Shown here: positions 1 through 7,974 of the stretch, in pieces | Position numbering within the stretch: the stretch's first letter is position 1 | Layout: the number at the start of each line of letters is the position of its first letter | NCBI RefSeq assembly: GCF_900155985.1 | Contig: NZ_FTMA01000006.1 | Coordinates: 62,001 to 126,000, forward strand | From: Maribacter ulvicola | GTDB taxonomy: Bacteria; Bacteroidota; Bacteroidia; Flavobacteriales; Flavobacteriaceae | Length of the DNA stretch: 64,000 bases | Reading direction: 5' to 3' | The notes under the pieces: model-generated | Seen by the model: only the letters and a program-made list of their open reading frames with translations | Told to the model about the DNA's origin: nothing | Databases searched by the model: none | Translations under genes and position numbers: made by a program

Positions 1-116
1 TTACAATGGTTAGAAACTTAAAATTCATTGAGGGCAAAAATAGTTATAAGTACGAAGTACCATATACAAAGTACCAAGTTCTTTCTTACAAATTACTTTA
101 ATTACTAAGGCAACGA

Positions 117-239
117 TGTCACATCGAGTGAATTTAGGAGGCACGAAGAAATTTTTATCGAGAAACTATCATGTTCCAAAGATTCTCGGTACATTTTCAC
201 ATCTCCGTTACTCTTCGATATAAAACACTTGAACTGACA
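117..239. repeat. REPIN-like inverted pair of intergenic repeats (family IV)
   Basis: Two degenerate units face each other in the spacer downstream of metF. The left unit (117-170) begins TGTCACATCGAGTG and ends in ATCGAGAA. The right unit (178-239) reads as its inverse, with TTCTCGGTACATTTT and ending GAACTGACA. The shared ends are TGTCA-n-TTCRAGTG and CGAGAA. Two inverted copies with a short spacer resemble the REPIN arrangement known from proteobacteria. Related units occur at 21561-21920. The first 116 bases of the window show no supportable gene. Confidence 0.55.
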
Positions 240-255
240 ATTTAGCTTCCCAATT

Positions 256-1209
256 CTAGAACAACGCTTGCGCAATAGCCTTAATATTATCAGATTTACC
301 CATAGAATAGTAATGTAACACAGGTACCCCGGCGGCTTTCAGTTCCTTAGATTGTTGAATTGCCCATTCTATACCTACTTTACGCACATCTTTGTTGGTA
401 GCACAACCATCTACAGCTTCAATTAATTCTTGTGGTAAGTCTATTCTAAATACTTGCGGTAATAACTGCATGTGTCTCTTAACTGCAATAGGTTTTATCC
501 CCGGAATAATTGGTACCGTAATTCCAATATTTTTAGCAGCTTCTACAAACTCAAAATACTTCTGATTGTCAAAAAACATTTGTGTGACCACATAATCCGC
601 ACCGGCATCTACTTTTTCTTTCAATCGTTTTAAATCTGATTGTAGAGATGGAGATTCTAAGTGCTTCTCAGGATAACCCGCCACACCTATACAGAAATCA
701 CTGCAGTGTTCACTTTCTATGGTTTCATGCAAATACTTACCACAGTTTAGCTTCTGAATTTGTTTTACCAAATCAATTGCAAAAGGATGTCCGCCATCCG
801 TAGCTTCAAAATACTTCTGCTCACTACGGGCATCGCCACGTAAGGCCATTACATTTTGTATACCTAGATAATGGCAATCTACCAACATGTATTCCGTTTC
901 TTCACGGGTGAATCCGCCACAAATAACATGTGGCACCGTATCCACATTGTACTTATGCTGAATAGAAGCACAAATACCAACAGTACCAGGTCGCATACGT
1001 GTCGTCTTTTTGTCTAACAAGCCTTCTTTCTTTATATAAATGGTCTCTTCTCGAGATGTGGTTACATCAATAAACGGAGGATTAAATTCCATCAACGGAT
1101 CAATATTATTGTACAATTCCTGAATGTTGCGTCCCTTGACAGGTGGAACTATTTCAAATGAAAAAAGCGTTTTTCCTTTTGCGTTGGTTATATGGTCTGT
1201 TACTTTCAT
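256..1209 (-). CDS. metF: methylenetetrahydrofolate reductase
   Basis: This cytosolic flavoenzyme reduces 5,10-methylenetetrahydrofolate to 5-methyltetrahydrofolate, the methyl donor for MetH. The 317-residue protein has the usual MetF length. The N-terminal segment FSFEIVPP matches the family's FSFE-PP strand. The barrel carries the folate/FAD region QNVMALRGD near residue 120 and the conserved DAGADYVVTQMFFD stretch near residue 203. The ATG at 1209 is the natural start. It is the last gene of the minus-strand group metH1, four-helix gene, metH2, metF, so methyl donor and methyl acceptor enzymes sit together. A C5/G5 palindrome repeat lies directly in front of the start codon. Confidence 0.95.
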   Translation of the reverse strand: MKVTDHITNAKGKTLFSFEIVPPVKGRNIQELYNNIDPLMEFNPPFIDVTTSREETIYIKKEGLLDKKTTRMRPGTVGICASIQHKYNVDTVPHVICGGFTREETEYMLVDCHYLGIQNVMALRGDARSEQKYFEATDGGHPFAIDLVKQIQKLNCGKYLHETIESEHCSDFCIGVAGYPEKHLESPSLQSDLKRLKEKVDAGADYVVTQMFFDNQKYFEFVEAAKNIGITVPIIPGIKPIAVKRHMQLLPQVFRIDLPQELIEAVDGCATNKDVRKVGIEWAIQQSKELKAAGVPVLHYYSMGKSDNIKAIAQALF

Positions 1210-1210
1210 A

Positions 1211-1241
1211 AGCCCCCTAGCCCCCCAAGGGGGAACTTTTT
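1211..1241. repeat. C5/G5 palindromic repeat (family III), copy 1
   Basis: The stretch CCCCCTAGCCCCCCAAGGGG followed by GAACTTTTT sits two bases upstream of the metF start codon. An inverted copy lies at 1368-1387, so the 140-bp metH2-metF spacer is bracketed by the pair. It can fold into a CCCCC/GGGGG hairpin. Confidence 0.65.
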
Positions 1242-1367
1242 CTCGGGTATTTTTAATTATCTATAAATCATTTAACAATTTGAGCAACCCAAATTAATAT
1301 TTTTTCAACTTCTTAGTTTCATTTTATGCTTTTCAATATTCTCGAATAGTTTTCCTCCAGAACATAA

Positions 1368-1387
1368 TTCCCCCTTTGGGGGTTAGG
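1368..1387. repeat. C5/G5 palindromic repeat (family III), copy 2, at the metH2 stop
   Basis: On the minus strand the sequence reads CCTAACCCCCAAAGGGGGAA. Its TAA is the metH2 stop codon, so the coding region ends inside the repeat. It is inverted relative to the copy at 1211-1241. Confidence 0.7.
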
Positions 1388-4154
1388 AAGCTTCTACAAT
1401 ATTGGGCGCTAACCATTTTTCAGCCAGTTCAAAAGAAATATCCTTCCGATCAGCAAAATCTTTCACCTGGTCATCTTTAATTTTACCCAATCCAAAATAG
1501 CGCGCTTCGGGATTCCCAAAATAATACCCGCTAACCGATGCTGCCGGCCACATAGCCAAACTATCCGTCAGTTCTACACCAATAGTCTCCTTCACTTTTA
1601 AAATTTCCCAAATGGTCAATTTCTCCAAATGATCCGGACACGCAGGGTAACCCGGTGCTGGGCGAATACCTTTGTATGATTCTTTAATTAAATCTTCATT
1701 GCTCAAATCTTCATTTGCAGCATAACCCCAATGTTTCATACGGACTTCCTTATGCAAATATTCCGCAAAAGCTTCTGCCAACCTATCTGCCAAAGCTTTT
1801 ACCATAATGGAATTATAATCATCTAAATCGGCTTCATATTTTGCCGCTAATTCCGCAGTCCCAAAACCTGTAGACACACAGAAACAACCTATATAATCTT
1901 GTTTCCCGGACTCTTTGGGTGCTATAAAATCTGACAAAGCATAATCGGCAACGCCTTCTCTACGTTCTAATTGTTGACGTAGGGTTCTAAAAGTATAATT
2001 TTTCTTCGCATCGGCTCCGCTAAGCGACCCGGTATTCTCATCTAAATTTAAGCTTGTATGAACTAAAATATCATCATCATTAACAGCGTTTGCCGGGAAT
2101 AAACCGAAAATACCTTTTGCTTTTAATTTCTTCTCAGAAATGATCTTATTTAGCATTTCCTGGGCATCAACAAAAAGATCTGTGGCTTGTTCACCAACAA
2201 CATCATCGGTCAAAATTGCCGGATACTTACCATGCAATTCCCAACTTCTAAAAAACGGTGTCCAGTCAATGTACGGTATCAGTAGATTTAAATCTAAATC
2301 TTCAATAACTTGAACACCCAATTTGTTTGGTTTTACAATTTCAGATGCATTCCAATCGATCTTAAACTTATTCCTCCGTGCCGCTGCAATAGATTTGTAT
2401 GTTTTGCTTGAAGAGCGATTTAAAAACTTTCCACGAAAAACATCGTAATCATCTTTAATGCTTTTCTTGTAGCCAACAGCGGTTTCCTTCTGCAATAAAT
2501 CTCCCACAACGGTAACTGCTCTAGAGGCATCATTTACATGCACAACAGCTTCTTTGTACTGTGGGTCTATCTTAACCGCCGTATGCGCCTTACTAGTTGT
2601 AGCACCACCTATCAACAAAGGAATCTTAAAATCTTTACGTTCCATTTCCTTTGCCAAATGCACCATCTCATCTAATGATGGCGTAATCAATCCGCTAAGT
2701 CCTATAATATCCACATTATGCTCAATAGCGGATGCTATGATTTTTTCTGGCGCTACCATAACCCCTAAATCAACTATCTCATAATTGTTGCAAGCCAGTA
2801 CTACACTCACAATATTTTTACCAATATCATGAACGTCTCCTTTTACCGTTGCCATTAATATTTTACCAACACCCTTTTCATCATTGTCCTGCGGGTTCAA
2901 TAGTTTTTCTTCTTCTATAAATGGTAATAAGTAAGCTACCGCCTTTTTCATTACTCGGGCAGATTTTACAACTTGTGGTAAAAACATTTTTCCACTTCCG
3001 AATAAATCTCCAACCACATTCATACCGGTCATTAAGTTCTCTTCAATGACTTCAATAGGCTTATCTGAAGCCAACCTGGCTTCTTCTACATCTTCAAGTA
3101 TATATTGGTCAATTCCTTTGACCAAGGCACGCGTAATTCTATCCTGCAACGGCTCTTCTCGCCAAGACAAATCAATCTTACTTTCCTTTGTTTTTCCAAC
3201 AACAGAATCTGCAAAGTCAAGCAAACGCTCTGTAGCATCATCTCTTCTATTCAGAATAACATCTTCTACACGCTCCAGTAAATCTTTTGGAATATCATCA
3301 TAAACTTCTAGCATGCTTGGGTTCACGATTCCCATATTCATACCTGCTTTTATAGCATGGTACAAGAATACGGAATGCATTGCTTCACGCACAGGATTAT
3401 TTCCCCTAAACGAAAATGACACATTACTTACACCACCACTAACACTTGCATGTGGTAGATTTTTACGCACCCACCTTGTTGCTTCTATAAAATCTATGGC
3501 ATTAAGCTTATGCTCATCCATACCTGTAGCGACCGGAAAAATATTTAAATCGAAAATAATATCTTCCGGAGCAAAATTTACTTTGTTTACCAAAACGTCA
3601 TAAGAACGTTTGGCGATTTCTATACGGCGTTCATAATTATCTGCCTGCCCTACCTCATCGAACGCCATAACAATTACGGCTGCTCCATAACGTTTTATCA
3701 ACTTTGCATGATGTAAAAATTGCTCTTCACCTTCTTTTAAACTGATGGAATTTACCACACATTTACCTTGAACAACCTGTAGGCCTGCCTCTATGATTTC
3801 CCATTTAGAACTATCGATCATGATGGGCACACGAGAAATATCTGGCTCAGAGATAACAAGATTCAAAAATTTGACCATGGCTTCCTTACCATCGATCAAA
3901 CCATCATCCATGTTAATATCAATGACCTGGGCCCCATTCTCTACCTGCTCTCTAGCAACCGCCAATGCCTCTTCAAACTTCTCTTCTTTTACAAGACGTA
4001 GAAACTTTTTAGAACCAGCTACGTTTGTACGTTCACCAACGTTTATGAAGTTGGTTTCGGGGGTTACGATTAGGGGTTCTAAGCCGCTCAACCGTAGATA
4101 TCTGGTTGTTGGTTGTCGGTTGTTGGTTATTGGTATTTCAGACCTATTGTTCAT
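1383..4154 (-). CDS. metH: cobalamin-dependent methionine synthase, pterin/B12/activation part
   Basis: Together with the separate homocysteine-binding protein at 4565-5554, this makes methionine from homocysteine and 5-methyl-THF. Visible domains are a pterin-binding barrel at about residues 30-320 ([13 protein letters not shown], then IMIDSSKW), a B12 cap and Rossmann part at about 335-580 with DVHDIGKN (cobalt-ligand His442) and GLSGLITPS, and an activation domain at about 590-923 with [12 protein letters not shown]. Splitting MetH into about 330 and 900 residues is common in Flavobacteriia and is not a frameshift. The N-terminus is odd: the only ATG start gives residues 7-17 encoded by the repeat at 4104-4134, and the conserved sequence begins near [11 protein letters not shown]. 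The TAA stop lies inside another repeat. Confidence 0.95.
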   Translation of the reverse strand: MNNRSEIPITNNRQPTTRYLRLSGLEPLIVTPETNFINVGERTNVAGSKKFLRLVKEEKFEEALAVAREQVENGAQVIDINMDDGLIDGKEAMVKFLNLVISEPDISRVPIMIDSSKWEIIEAGLQVVQGKCVVNSISLKEGEEQFLHHAKLIKRYGAAVIVMAFDEVGQADNYERRIEIAKRSYDVLVNKVNFAPEDIIFDLNIFPVATGMDEHKLNAIDFIEATRWVRKNLPHASVSGGVSNVSFSFRGNNPVREAMHSVFLYHAIKAGMNMGIVNPSMLEVYDDIPKDLLERVEDVILNRRDDATERLLDFADSVVGKTKESKIDLSWREEPLQDRITRALVKGIDQYILEDVEEARLASDKPIEVIEENLMTGMNVVGDLFGSGKMFLPQVVKSARVMKKAVAYLLPFIEEEKLLNPQDNDEKGVGKILMATVKGDVHDIGKNIVSVVLACNNYEIVDLGVMVAPEKIIASAIEHNVDIIGLSGLITPSLDEMVHLAKEMERKDFKIPLLIGGATTSKAHTAVKIDPQYKEAVVHVNDASRAVTVVGDLLQKETAVGYKKSIKDDYDVFRGKFLNRSSSKTYKSIAAARRNKFKIDWNASEIVKPNKLGVQVIEDLDLNLLIPYIDWTPFFRSWELHGKYPAILTDDVVGEQATDLFVDAQEMLNKIISEKKLKAKGIFGLFPANAVNDDDILVHTSLNLDENTGSLSGADAKKNYTFRTLRQQLERREGVADYALSDFIAPKESGKQDYIGCFCVSTGFGTAELAAKYEADLDDYNSIMVKALADRLAEAFAEYLHKEVRMKHWGYAANEDLSNEDLIKESYKGIRPAPGYPACPDHLEKLTIWEILKVKETIGVELTDSLAMWPAASVSGYYFGNPEARYFGLGKIKDDQVKDFADRKDISFELAEKWLAPNIVEAS
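4104..4134. repeat. GGTTGTYGGTTGTTGG repeat (family I), left copy
   Basis: Iterated GGTTGTTGG/GGTTGTCGG units lie inside the 5' end of metH2. They are inverted relative to the copy at 4537-4565, so the pair flanks the four-helix-bundle gene like terminal inverted repeats. On the minus strand this copy is translated as metH2 residues 7-17. Confidence 0.75.
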
Positions 4155-4164
4155 CTAATCTATA

Positions 4165-4518
4165 TCACTTTTTAAAATAATTGATAAATCCATTTATCAA
4201 TTTCTTACAGCTAATAATTCTCTTATTAATAGCTTCAAAATCATCATTCTCAATATAATTCAAATCAAGGGCTATATAAATTTGAGTTTCCAACTCATAC
4301 AACGAACCTCTTGAAATATGTAAAAACTGTATCGTGTCAGCAGCTGTCCTTCTTCCGCATCCTTCTGCTATGTTAGAAGGAATAGATACAGCACATCGTC
4401 TAAGTTGATTAGTAAGTCCATAAGTCTCTTCTTTTGGAAACGACTTGGTCATAGTATAAATATCCTTCACAAGAATTCTTGACTCCCTCCAAACATCCAA
4501 TTCTGTATAGACTTTCAT
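4165..4518 (-). CDS. four-helix-bundle protein (S23/intervening-sequence family)
   Basis: This is a small protein of 117 residues from the ATG at 4518; a longer reading from 4557 would translate the repeat and is less likely. It carries the family's hallmark pattern: LDVWRESRILVKDIY, FPKEETYGLTNQLRRC, VSIPSNIAEG and GSLYELETQI. The family was first seen in intervening sequences of 23S rRNA genes and is related in fold to the Avd accessory protein of diversity-generating retroelements. Its molecular role is unknown. It sits between metH1 and metH2, ends 10 bases before the metH2 start, and is bracketed by inverted family I repeats. It has no apparent link to methionine synthesis, so I read it as a passenger of an inserted element. 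Confidence 0.85.
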   Translation of the reverse strand: MKVYTELDVWRESRILVKDIYTMTKSFPKEETYGLTNQLRRCAVSIPSNIAEGCGRRTAADTIQFLHISRGSLYELETQIYIALDLNYIENDDFEAINKRIISCKKLINGFINYFKK

Positions 4519-4536
4519 AGTATTACTATTTTTTAT

Positions 4537-4565
4537 CCAACAACTAACAACCGACAACCGACAAC
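4537..4565. repeat. GGTTGTYGGTTGTTGG repeat (family I), right copy, at the metH1 stop
   Basis: On the minus strand this reads GTTGTCGGTTGTCGGTTGTT and onward, starting with the last base of the metH1 TAG stop codon. It faces the copy at 4104-4134 in inverted orientation across the four-helix-bundle gene. Confidence 0.75.
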
Positions 4566-5554
4566 TAAAATTGACGCGGAGCGAAATTTTCCACTACCTC
4601 AGCTATCGCCGTAATATGTTCAGGAGTGGTTCCACAACAGCCACCTACTATATTTACTAGTCTTTTCTCTGCATATTCTTTTATTTGTTCCGCCATTTGC
4701 GCCGGAGTCTCGTCATATTCTCCAAAGGCGTTTGGCAAACCTGCATTGGGGTGTGCAGACACCGCATGCTCACTTTTGACCGACAAGACCTCTAAATGAG
4801 GTACTAACTGATCTGCCCCTAATGCGCAATTAAACCCAACCGATAAAATAGGAATATGAGAAATGGATATTAGAAATGCTTCTGCGGTTTGTCCGGACAA
4901 TGTTCTACCCGAAGCATCTGTAATGGTACCGCTCACCATGATCGGCACATCTATACTACGTTCTTCTTTTACTTCTTCTATTGCAAACAATGCCGCTTTT
5001 GCATTCAAGGTATCAAAAATGGTTTCTACCAATAAAATATCAGACCCACCATCTAACAAAGCTTCTACTTGTTGCTTGTACGCAATACGTAGTTCATCAA
5101 AAGAAATAGCACGAAAACCGGGGTCGTTTACATCTGGCGACATACTCGCCGTTTTGTTTGTAGGCCCTATACTACCCGCAACAAACCTTGGTTTGCTTGG
5201 CTCTTTCTTGGTGAATTCATCAGCTACCATTTTAGCAATACGCGCAGATTCATAATTCAACTCATACACTAAATCTTCCATGTAATAATCTGCCATAGCT
5301 ATCGTGGTACCAGAAAATGTATTGGTTTCTACGATATCTGCCCCCGCCTCAAAATATTTACGGTGTACCTCAGCAATTGCTTCTGGTTGTGTTAATGATA
5401 ATAAATCATTATTACCCTGTAATGGGTGCTCCCAATCTTTAAAACGTTCTCCCCTAAAATCTTCCTCAGTAAATTTATAGCGTTGTAGCATGGTACCCAT
5501 AGCACCATCTAATATGAGAATTCGCTCTTTTAATATTTCCTTTATATCCTTCAT
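4565..5554 (-). CDS. methionine synthase, homocysteine-binding domain protein
   Basis: This is the homocysteine S-methyltransferase barrel that binds and activates homocysteine through zinc and works with the MetH part encoded next to it. The start [15 protein letters not shown] is typical. The three zinc-ligand cysteines are present in VGFNC and in [10 protein letters not shown] (C247, C310 and C311 counted from a TTG at 5566). I prefer the ATG at 5554 over that TTG, which adds four residues. It is the first gene behind the SAM-I riboswitch at 5701-5782, so the metH1-metH2-metF group should be shut down by SAM. The stop codon overlaps a family I repeat. Confidence 0.93.
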   Translation of the reverse strand: MKDIKEILKERILILDGAMGTMLQRYKFTEEDFRGERFKDWEHPLQGNNDLLSLTQPEAIAEVHRKYFEAGADIVETNTFSGTTIAMADYYMEDLVYELNYESARIAKMVADEFTKKEPSKPRFVAGSIGPTNKTASMSPDVNDPGFRAISFDELRIAYKQQVEALLDGGSDILLVETIFDTLNAKAALFAIEEVKEERSIDVPIMVSGTITDASGRTLSGQTAEAFLISISHIPILSVGFNCALGADQLVPHLEVLSVKSEHAVSAHPNAGLPNAFGEYDETPAQMAEQIKEYAEKRLVNIVGGCCGTTPEHITAIAEVVENFAPRQF

Positions 5555-5673
5555 TTTACGTAGCAAAATTTTATACGTTCAATAAAAAACTAATACGAAA
5601 TCAAGTAAGGAAAGTTCGGCTAGATGCCTTTTCTTAAGTTATCTGTCTTTAAAATGCTATATAGAAAAGCACT

Positions 5674-5693
5674 TTCTGCACAAGTACGCAGAA
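5674..5693 (-). promoter_or_regulatory. hairpin in the metH1 leader, possible riboswitch expression platform
   Basis: TTCTGC and GCAGAA form a short stem eight bases downstream of the SAM-I aptamer on the minus strand. No clear U-tract follows, so I cannot tell whether it acts on transcription or translation. Confidence 0.35.
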
Positions 5694-5700
5694 CAAAGAT

Positions 5701-5782
5701 AGAATGTAGCACCTTCTTTTCCATAACGGAAAGGGTTGCCAAGGTTTCAATGGGTCTAGTCCCTCCACCTTTCTTGATAACG
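5701..5782 (-). promoter_or_regulatory. SAM-I (S-box) riboswitch aptamer upstream of metH1
   Basis: The minus strand shows the S-box consensus in order: TTATCAAGAAAGGTGGAGGG, then GACTAGACCC, TGAAACCTTGGCAACC, a variable TTTCCGTTATGGAAA stem and GGTGCTACATTC. These are the conserved P1-J1/2, kink-turn, P3 and P4 segments of SAM-I. It lies about 150 bases before metH1, so SAM should repress the metH1-metH2-metF group. Confidence 0.93.
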
Positions 5783-5807
5783 TTTCAATCTATTTATGAA
5801 CTATTTG

Positions 5808-5838
5808 CAAAGTAACGGCACAATATACTCTAATCCAA
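5808..5838 (-). promoter_or_regulatory. candidate promoter for the metH1 riboswitch transcript
   Basis: On the minus strand TTG (5836-5838) is followed after 20 bases by TTACTTTG (5808-5815). This matches the Flavobacterium-type -33 TTG and is one mismatch from -7 TAnnTTTG. It would start transcription near 5800, just ahead of the aptamer. Confidence 0.5.
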
Positions 5839-5886
5839 AACTTTAATAGGTTTTTTACCCAACATAGTTTTAGAAAATTGTAATAA

Positions 5887-5921
5887 AAAACCTCTAGAAT
5901 CATAAACAACCTAGAGGTTTT
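5887..5921 (-). terminator. intrinsic terminator after the FNR-type reductase gene
   Basis: The stem AAAACCTCTAG/CTAGAGGTTTT is followed by a T-run on the minus strand, 18 bases after the stop codon at 5940. It ends the cys operon. Confidence 0.75.
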
Positions 5922-5939
5922 ACGGACCAAATTATAACT

Positions 5940-7001
5940 TTATGCGATACTTTGTACTACTTCTTTTTTGGCTTCTTTCTTAGAACCATCAAACCCTTCT
6001 ACTCCCCCTACAGTGGTGTATTTCATAACATAACGCTTACCCGGGTTGATTTGTTGGTATGCATATTGACACATTACCGCTGCTTCATGGAAACCTGAAA
6101 GTATTAATTTCAACTTGCCCTCATAGGTATTAACATCACCAATAGCGTATACGCCCGGTATGTTGGTCTGGTAATCTTTTGCGTTATTTACCTTAATGGC
6201 ATTCTTCTGAATCTCTAAGCCCCAATCACCTATAGGTCCTAATTTTGGTGAAAGACCGAATAACGGAATAAAATTATCTACTTCTAAATAGGTGTCTTCT
6301 TTTTCTTTGTCGGTGTGCTTAATAACCACTGCTTTAAGTTCATTTTCACCGTGTAGCTCTTTTACCTCAGCTTTGGTAATCAGCTTGATTTTACCCAATT
6401 TCGCCAGCTCAGATGCTTTCTCAACAGAATCTAAAGCTCCCCTAAACTCATCTCTTCTGTGTACCAAAGTTACTTCTGAAGCTACGTCGGTTAAGAATAT
6501 AGCCCAGTCTAAAGCTGAATCTCCACCACCGGCAATCACCACTTTTTTGTCACGATATACTTCTGGGTCTTTAATCATATAAGAAACACCGGTATCTTCA
6601 AAATTTACAATATTTGATATAGGTGGTTTTCGTGGTTCAAACGAACCCAGACCTCCTGCAATTACCACTACAGGAGCATTATGTTGTGTTCCTTTATTTG
6701 TCGTTACAACAAATGAACCATCTTCTAATTTATCTAAAGTTTCAGCTCTTTCTCCCAAAGTGAAGCCTGGTTCGAAAGGCTTAATTTGCTCCATTAAATT
6801 ATCTACCAAAGTACCTGCCAAAATTTCTGGAAATGCAGGGATATCGTAAATAGGTTTTTTAGGATATATCTCTGAACATTGACCGCCTGGTTGTGGCAAT
6901 GCGTCTATTAAATGCGTTTTTAACTTTAATAATCCTGCTTCAAACACCGTAAATAATCCGGTTGGTCCCGCTCCTATGATGAGCATATCTGTTTTAATCA
7001 T
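5940..7001 (-). CDS. ferredoxin--NADP+ reductase-like flavoprotein (TrxR-like type)
   Basis: This 353-residue protein has an N-terminal FAD site (IIGAGPTGLFTVFEAG), an NAD(P) site near residue 155 (VVIAGGGDSALDWA) and the C-terminal FAD motif PGVYAIGDVNTY. It has the thioredoxin-reductase fold but lacks the redox-active CxxC, as in the YumC-type ferredoxin/flavodoxin reductases. As the last gene of the sulfate-reduction operon it most likely supplies reduced ferredoxin to the neighbouring sulfite reductase. That role is inferred from context. Family membership alone would also allow other electron acceptors. Confidence 0.85.
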   Translation of the reverse strand: MIKTDMLIIGAGPTGLFTVFEAGLLKLKTHLIDALPQPGGQCSEIYPKKPIYDIPAFPEILAGTLVDNLMEQIKPFEPGFTLGERAETLDKLEDGSFVVTTNKGTQHNAPVVVIAGGLGSFEPRKPPISNIVNFEDTGVSYMIKDPEVYRDKKVVIAGGGDSALDWAIFLTDVASEVTLVHRRDEFRGALDSVEKASELAKLGKIKLITKAEVKELHGENELKAVVIKHTDKEKEDTYLEVDNFIPLFGLSPKLGPIGDWGLEIQKNAIKVNNAKDYQTNIPGVYAIGDVNTYEGKLKLILSGFHEAAVMCQYAYQQINPGKRYVMKYTTVGGVEGFDGSKKEAKKEVVQSIA

Positions 7002-7124
7002 AATTTTCTTTTTACTAAAAAGTAATAAGTACTAAACACAAAGTTACCATTGTACTATACATCACTTTTTAACTTCTTTAATTTCTCTTAATCTATCTAC
7101 TCTTTACTTAGTACTTTGTACTAT

Positions 7125-7973
7125 TTACCCTAAACTTATTTCTACTTCGCTAAACCGAGCATTCTCTTGTGAATACTGATTTTTAGCTGCTTCTAATGCT
7201 TCGCGATGCTTTACTACTTCGCCAATGATAATGATTGCAGGATTAGCAAGATTTTCTTTCTCCACTACATCTACTATTGTATCGATAGTCGCAATGCCTA
7301 CTTTTTCATTCTTACGGGTCCCGTTTTGAATTATAGCGATTGGCATATGCGATTTACCTTCAGTCTTGAATAACGCTACAATTTGTGGCAGTTTAGACAT
7401 CCCCATCAATATGACCACTGTTGCACTACTTTTTGCAGCTAAAGCAACATCGGTAGATAATTTATGCTCTTTTGTAGTTCCTGTAATTACCCAAAAACTT
7501 TCTGATGAACCTCTTTTGGTTACGGGTATGTTTTGATATGCCGGCACACTTAAACTTGAAGAAATACCTGGTACCATTGCCACTTCTAAACCATGTGACG
7601 CTGCGTATTCCATTTCTTCTGAACCACGACCAAATACAAACGGATCACCGCCTTTTAATCGTACCACGTGCCCGTCAGATTTTGCTTTACTAACAATTAG
7701 CTCATTTATTTGCTCTTGTTGATATGCATAGCATCCTTTACGCTTACCTACAAAAATCAATTCAGCATTATCAGCGTACTTTAGCAACTCTTCGTTAACC
7801 AAAGCATCATATAAAACAACATCTGCATTTTCTAGCGTTTTGATTGCTTTTAAAGTGATGAGATCTATATCACCAGGTCCCGCTCCCACAACAGTCAACC
7901 TCCCTTGACTTTGCGTGGGAGTATCAACTATTGAATTGATTGTTTTTTGATTGGATAGATTATTAGTATGCAT
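7125..7973 (-). CDS. cobA: uroporphyrinogen-III C-methyltransferase
   Basis: This SAM-dependent enzyme methylates uroporphyrinogen III to precorrin-2, the first step toward siroheme for sulfite reductase. The 282 residues contain the family motifs VGAGPGDIDLITLKAI near residue 30, VRLKGGDPFVFGRG near 105 and VPGISSSLSVPAYQNIPVT near 135. It stops one base before sulfite reductase ends its own spacer partner: the ATG at 7973 is one base beyond the sulfite reductase stop, so the pair is translationally close. No Met8/CysG dehydrogenase-ferrochelatase gene is present in the operon, so siroheme completion must be encoded elsewhere. Confidence 0.92.
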   Translation of the reverse strand: MHTNNLSNQKTINSIVDTPTQSQGRLTVVGAGPGDIDLITLKAIKTLENADVVLYDALVNEELLKYADNAELIFVGKRKGCYAYQQEQINELIVSKAKSDGHVVRLKGGDPFVFGRGSEEMEYAASHGLEVAMVPGISSSLSVPAYQNIPVTKRGSSESFWVITGTTKEHKLSTDVALAAKSSATVVILMGMSKLPQIVALFKTEGKSHMPIAIIQNGTRKNEKVGIATIDTIVDVVEKENLANPAIIIIGEVVKHREALEAAKNQYSQENARFSEVEISLG

Positions 7974-7974
7974 G

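Noticed and set aside
4104-4134. Simple microsatellite
   Set aside because: The same sequence recurs inverted at 4537-4565 and again at 21928-21950 at gene borders, which a local slippage repeat would not explain.
4519-4557. Longer form of the four-helix-bundle protein
   Set aside because: The added residues would be encoded by the flanking repeat and are absent from the family pattern.
1383-5566. A frameshifted or broken metH gene
   Set aside because: MetH is natively split into a homocysteine-binding and a B12-binding protein in Flavobacteriia, and both parts are complete with intact motifs.
5624-5815. Plus-strand open frame across the metH1 leader
   Set aside because: It is antisense to the SAM-I riboswitch and has no coding features.
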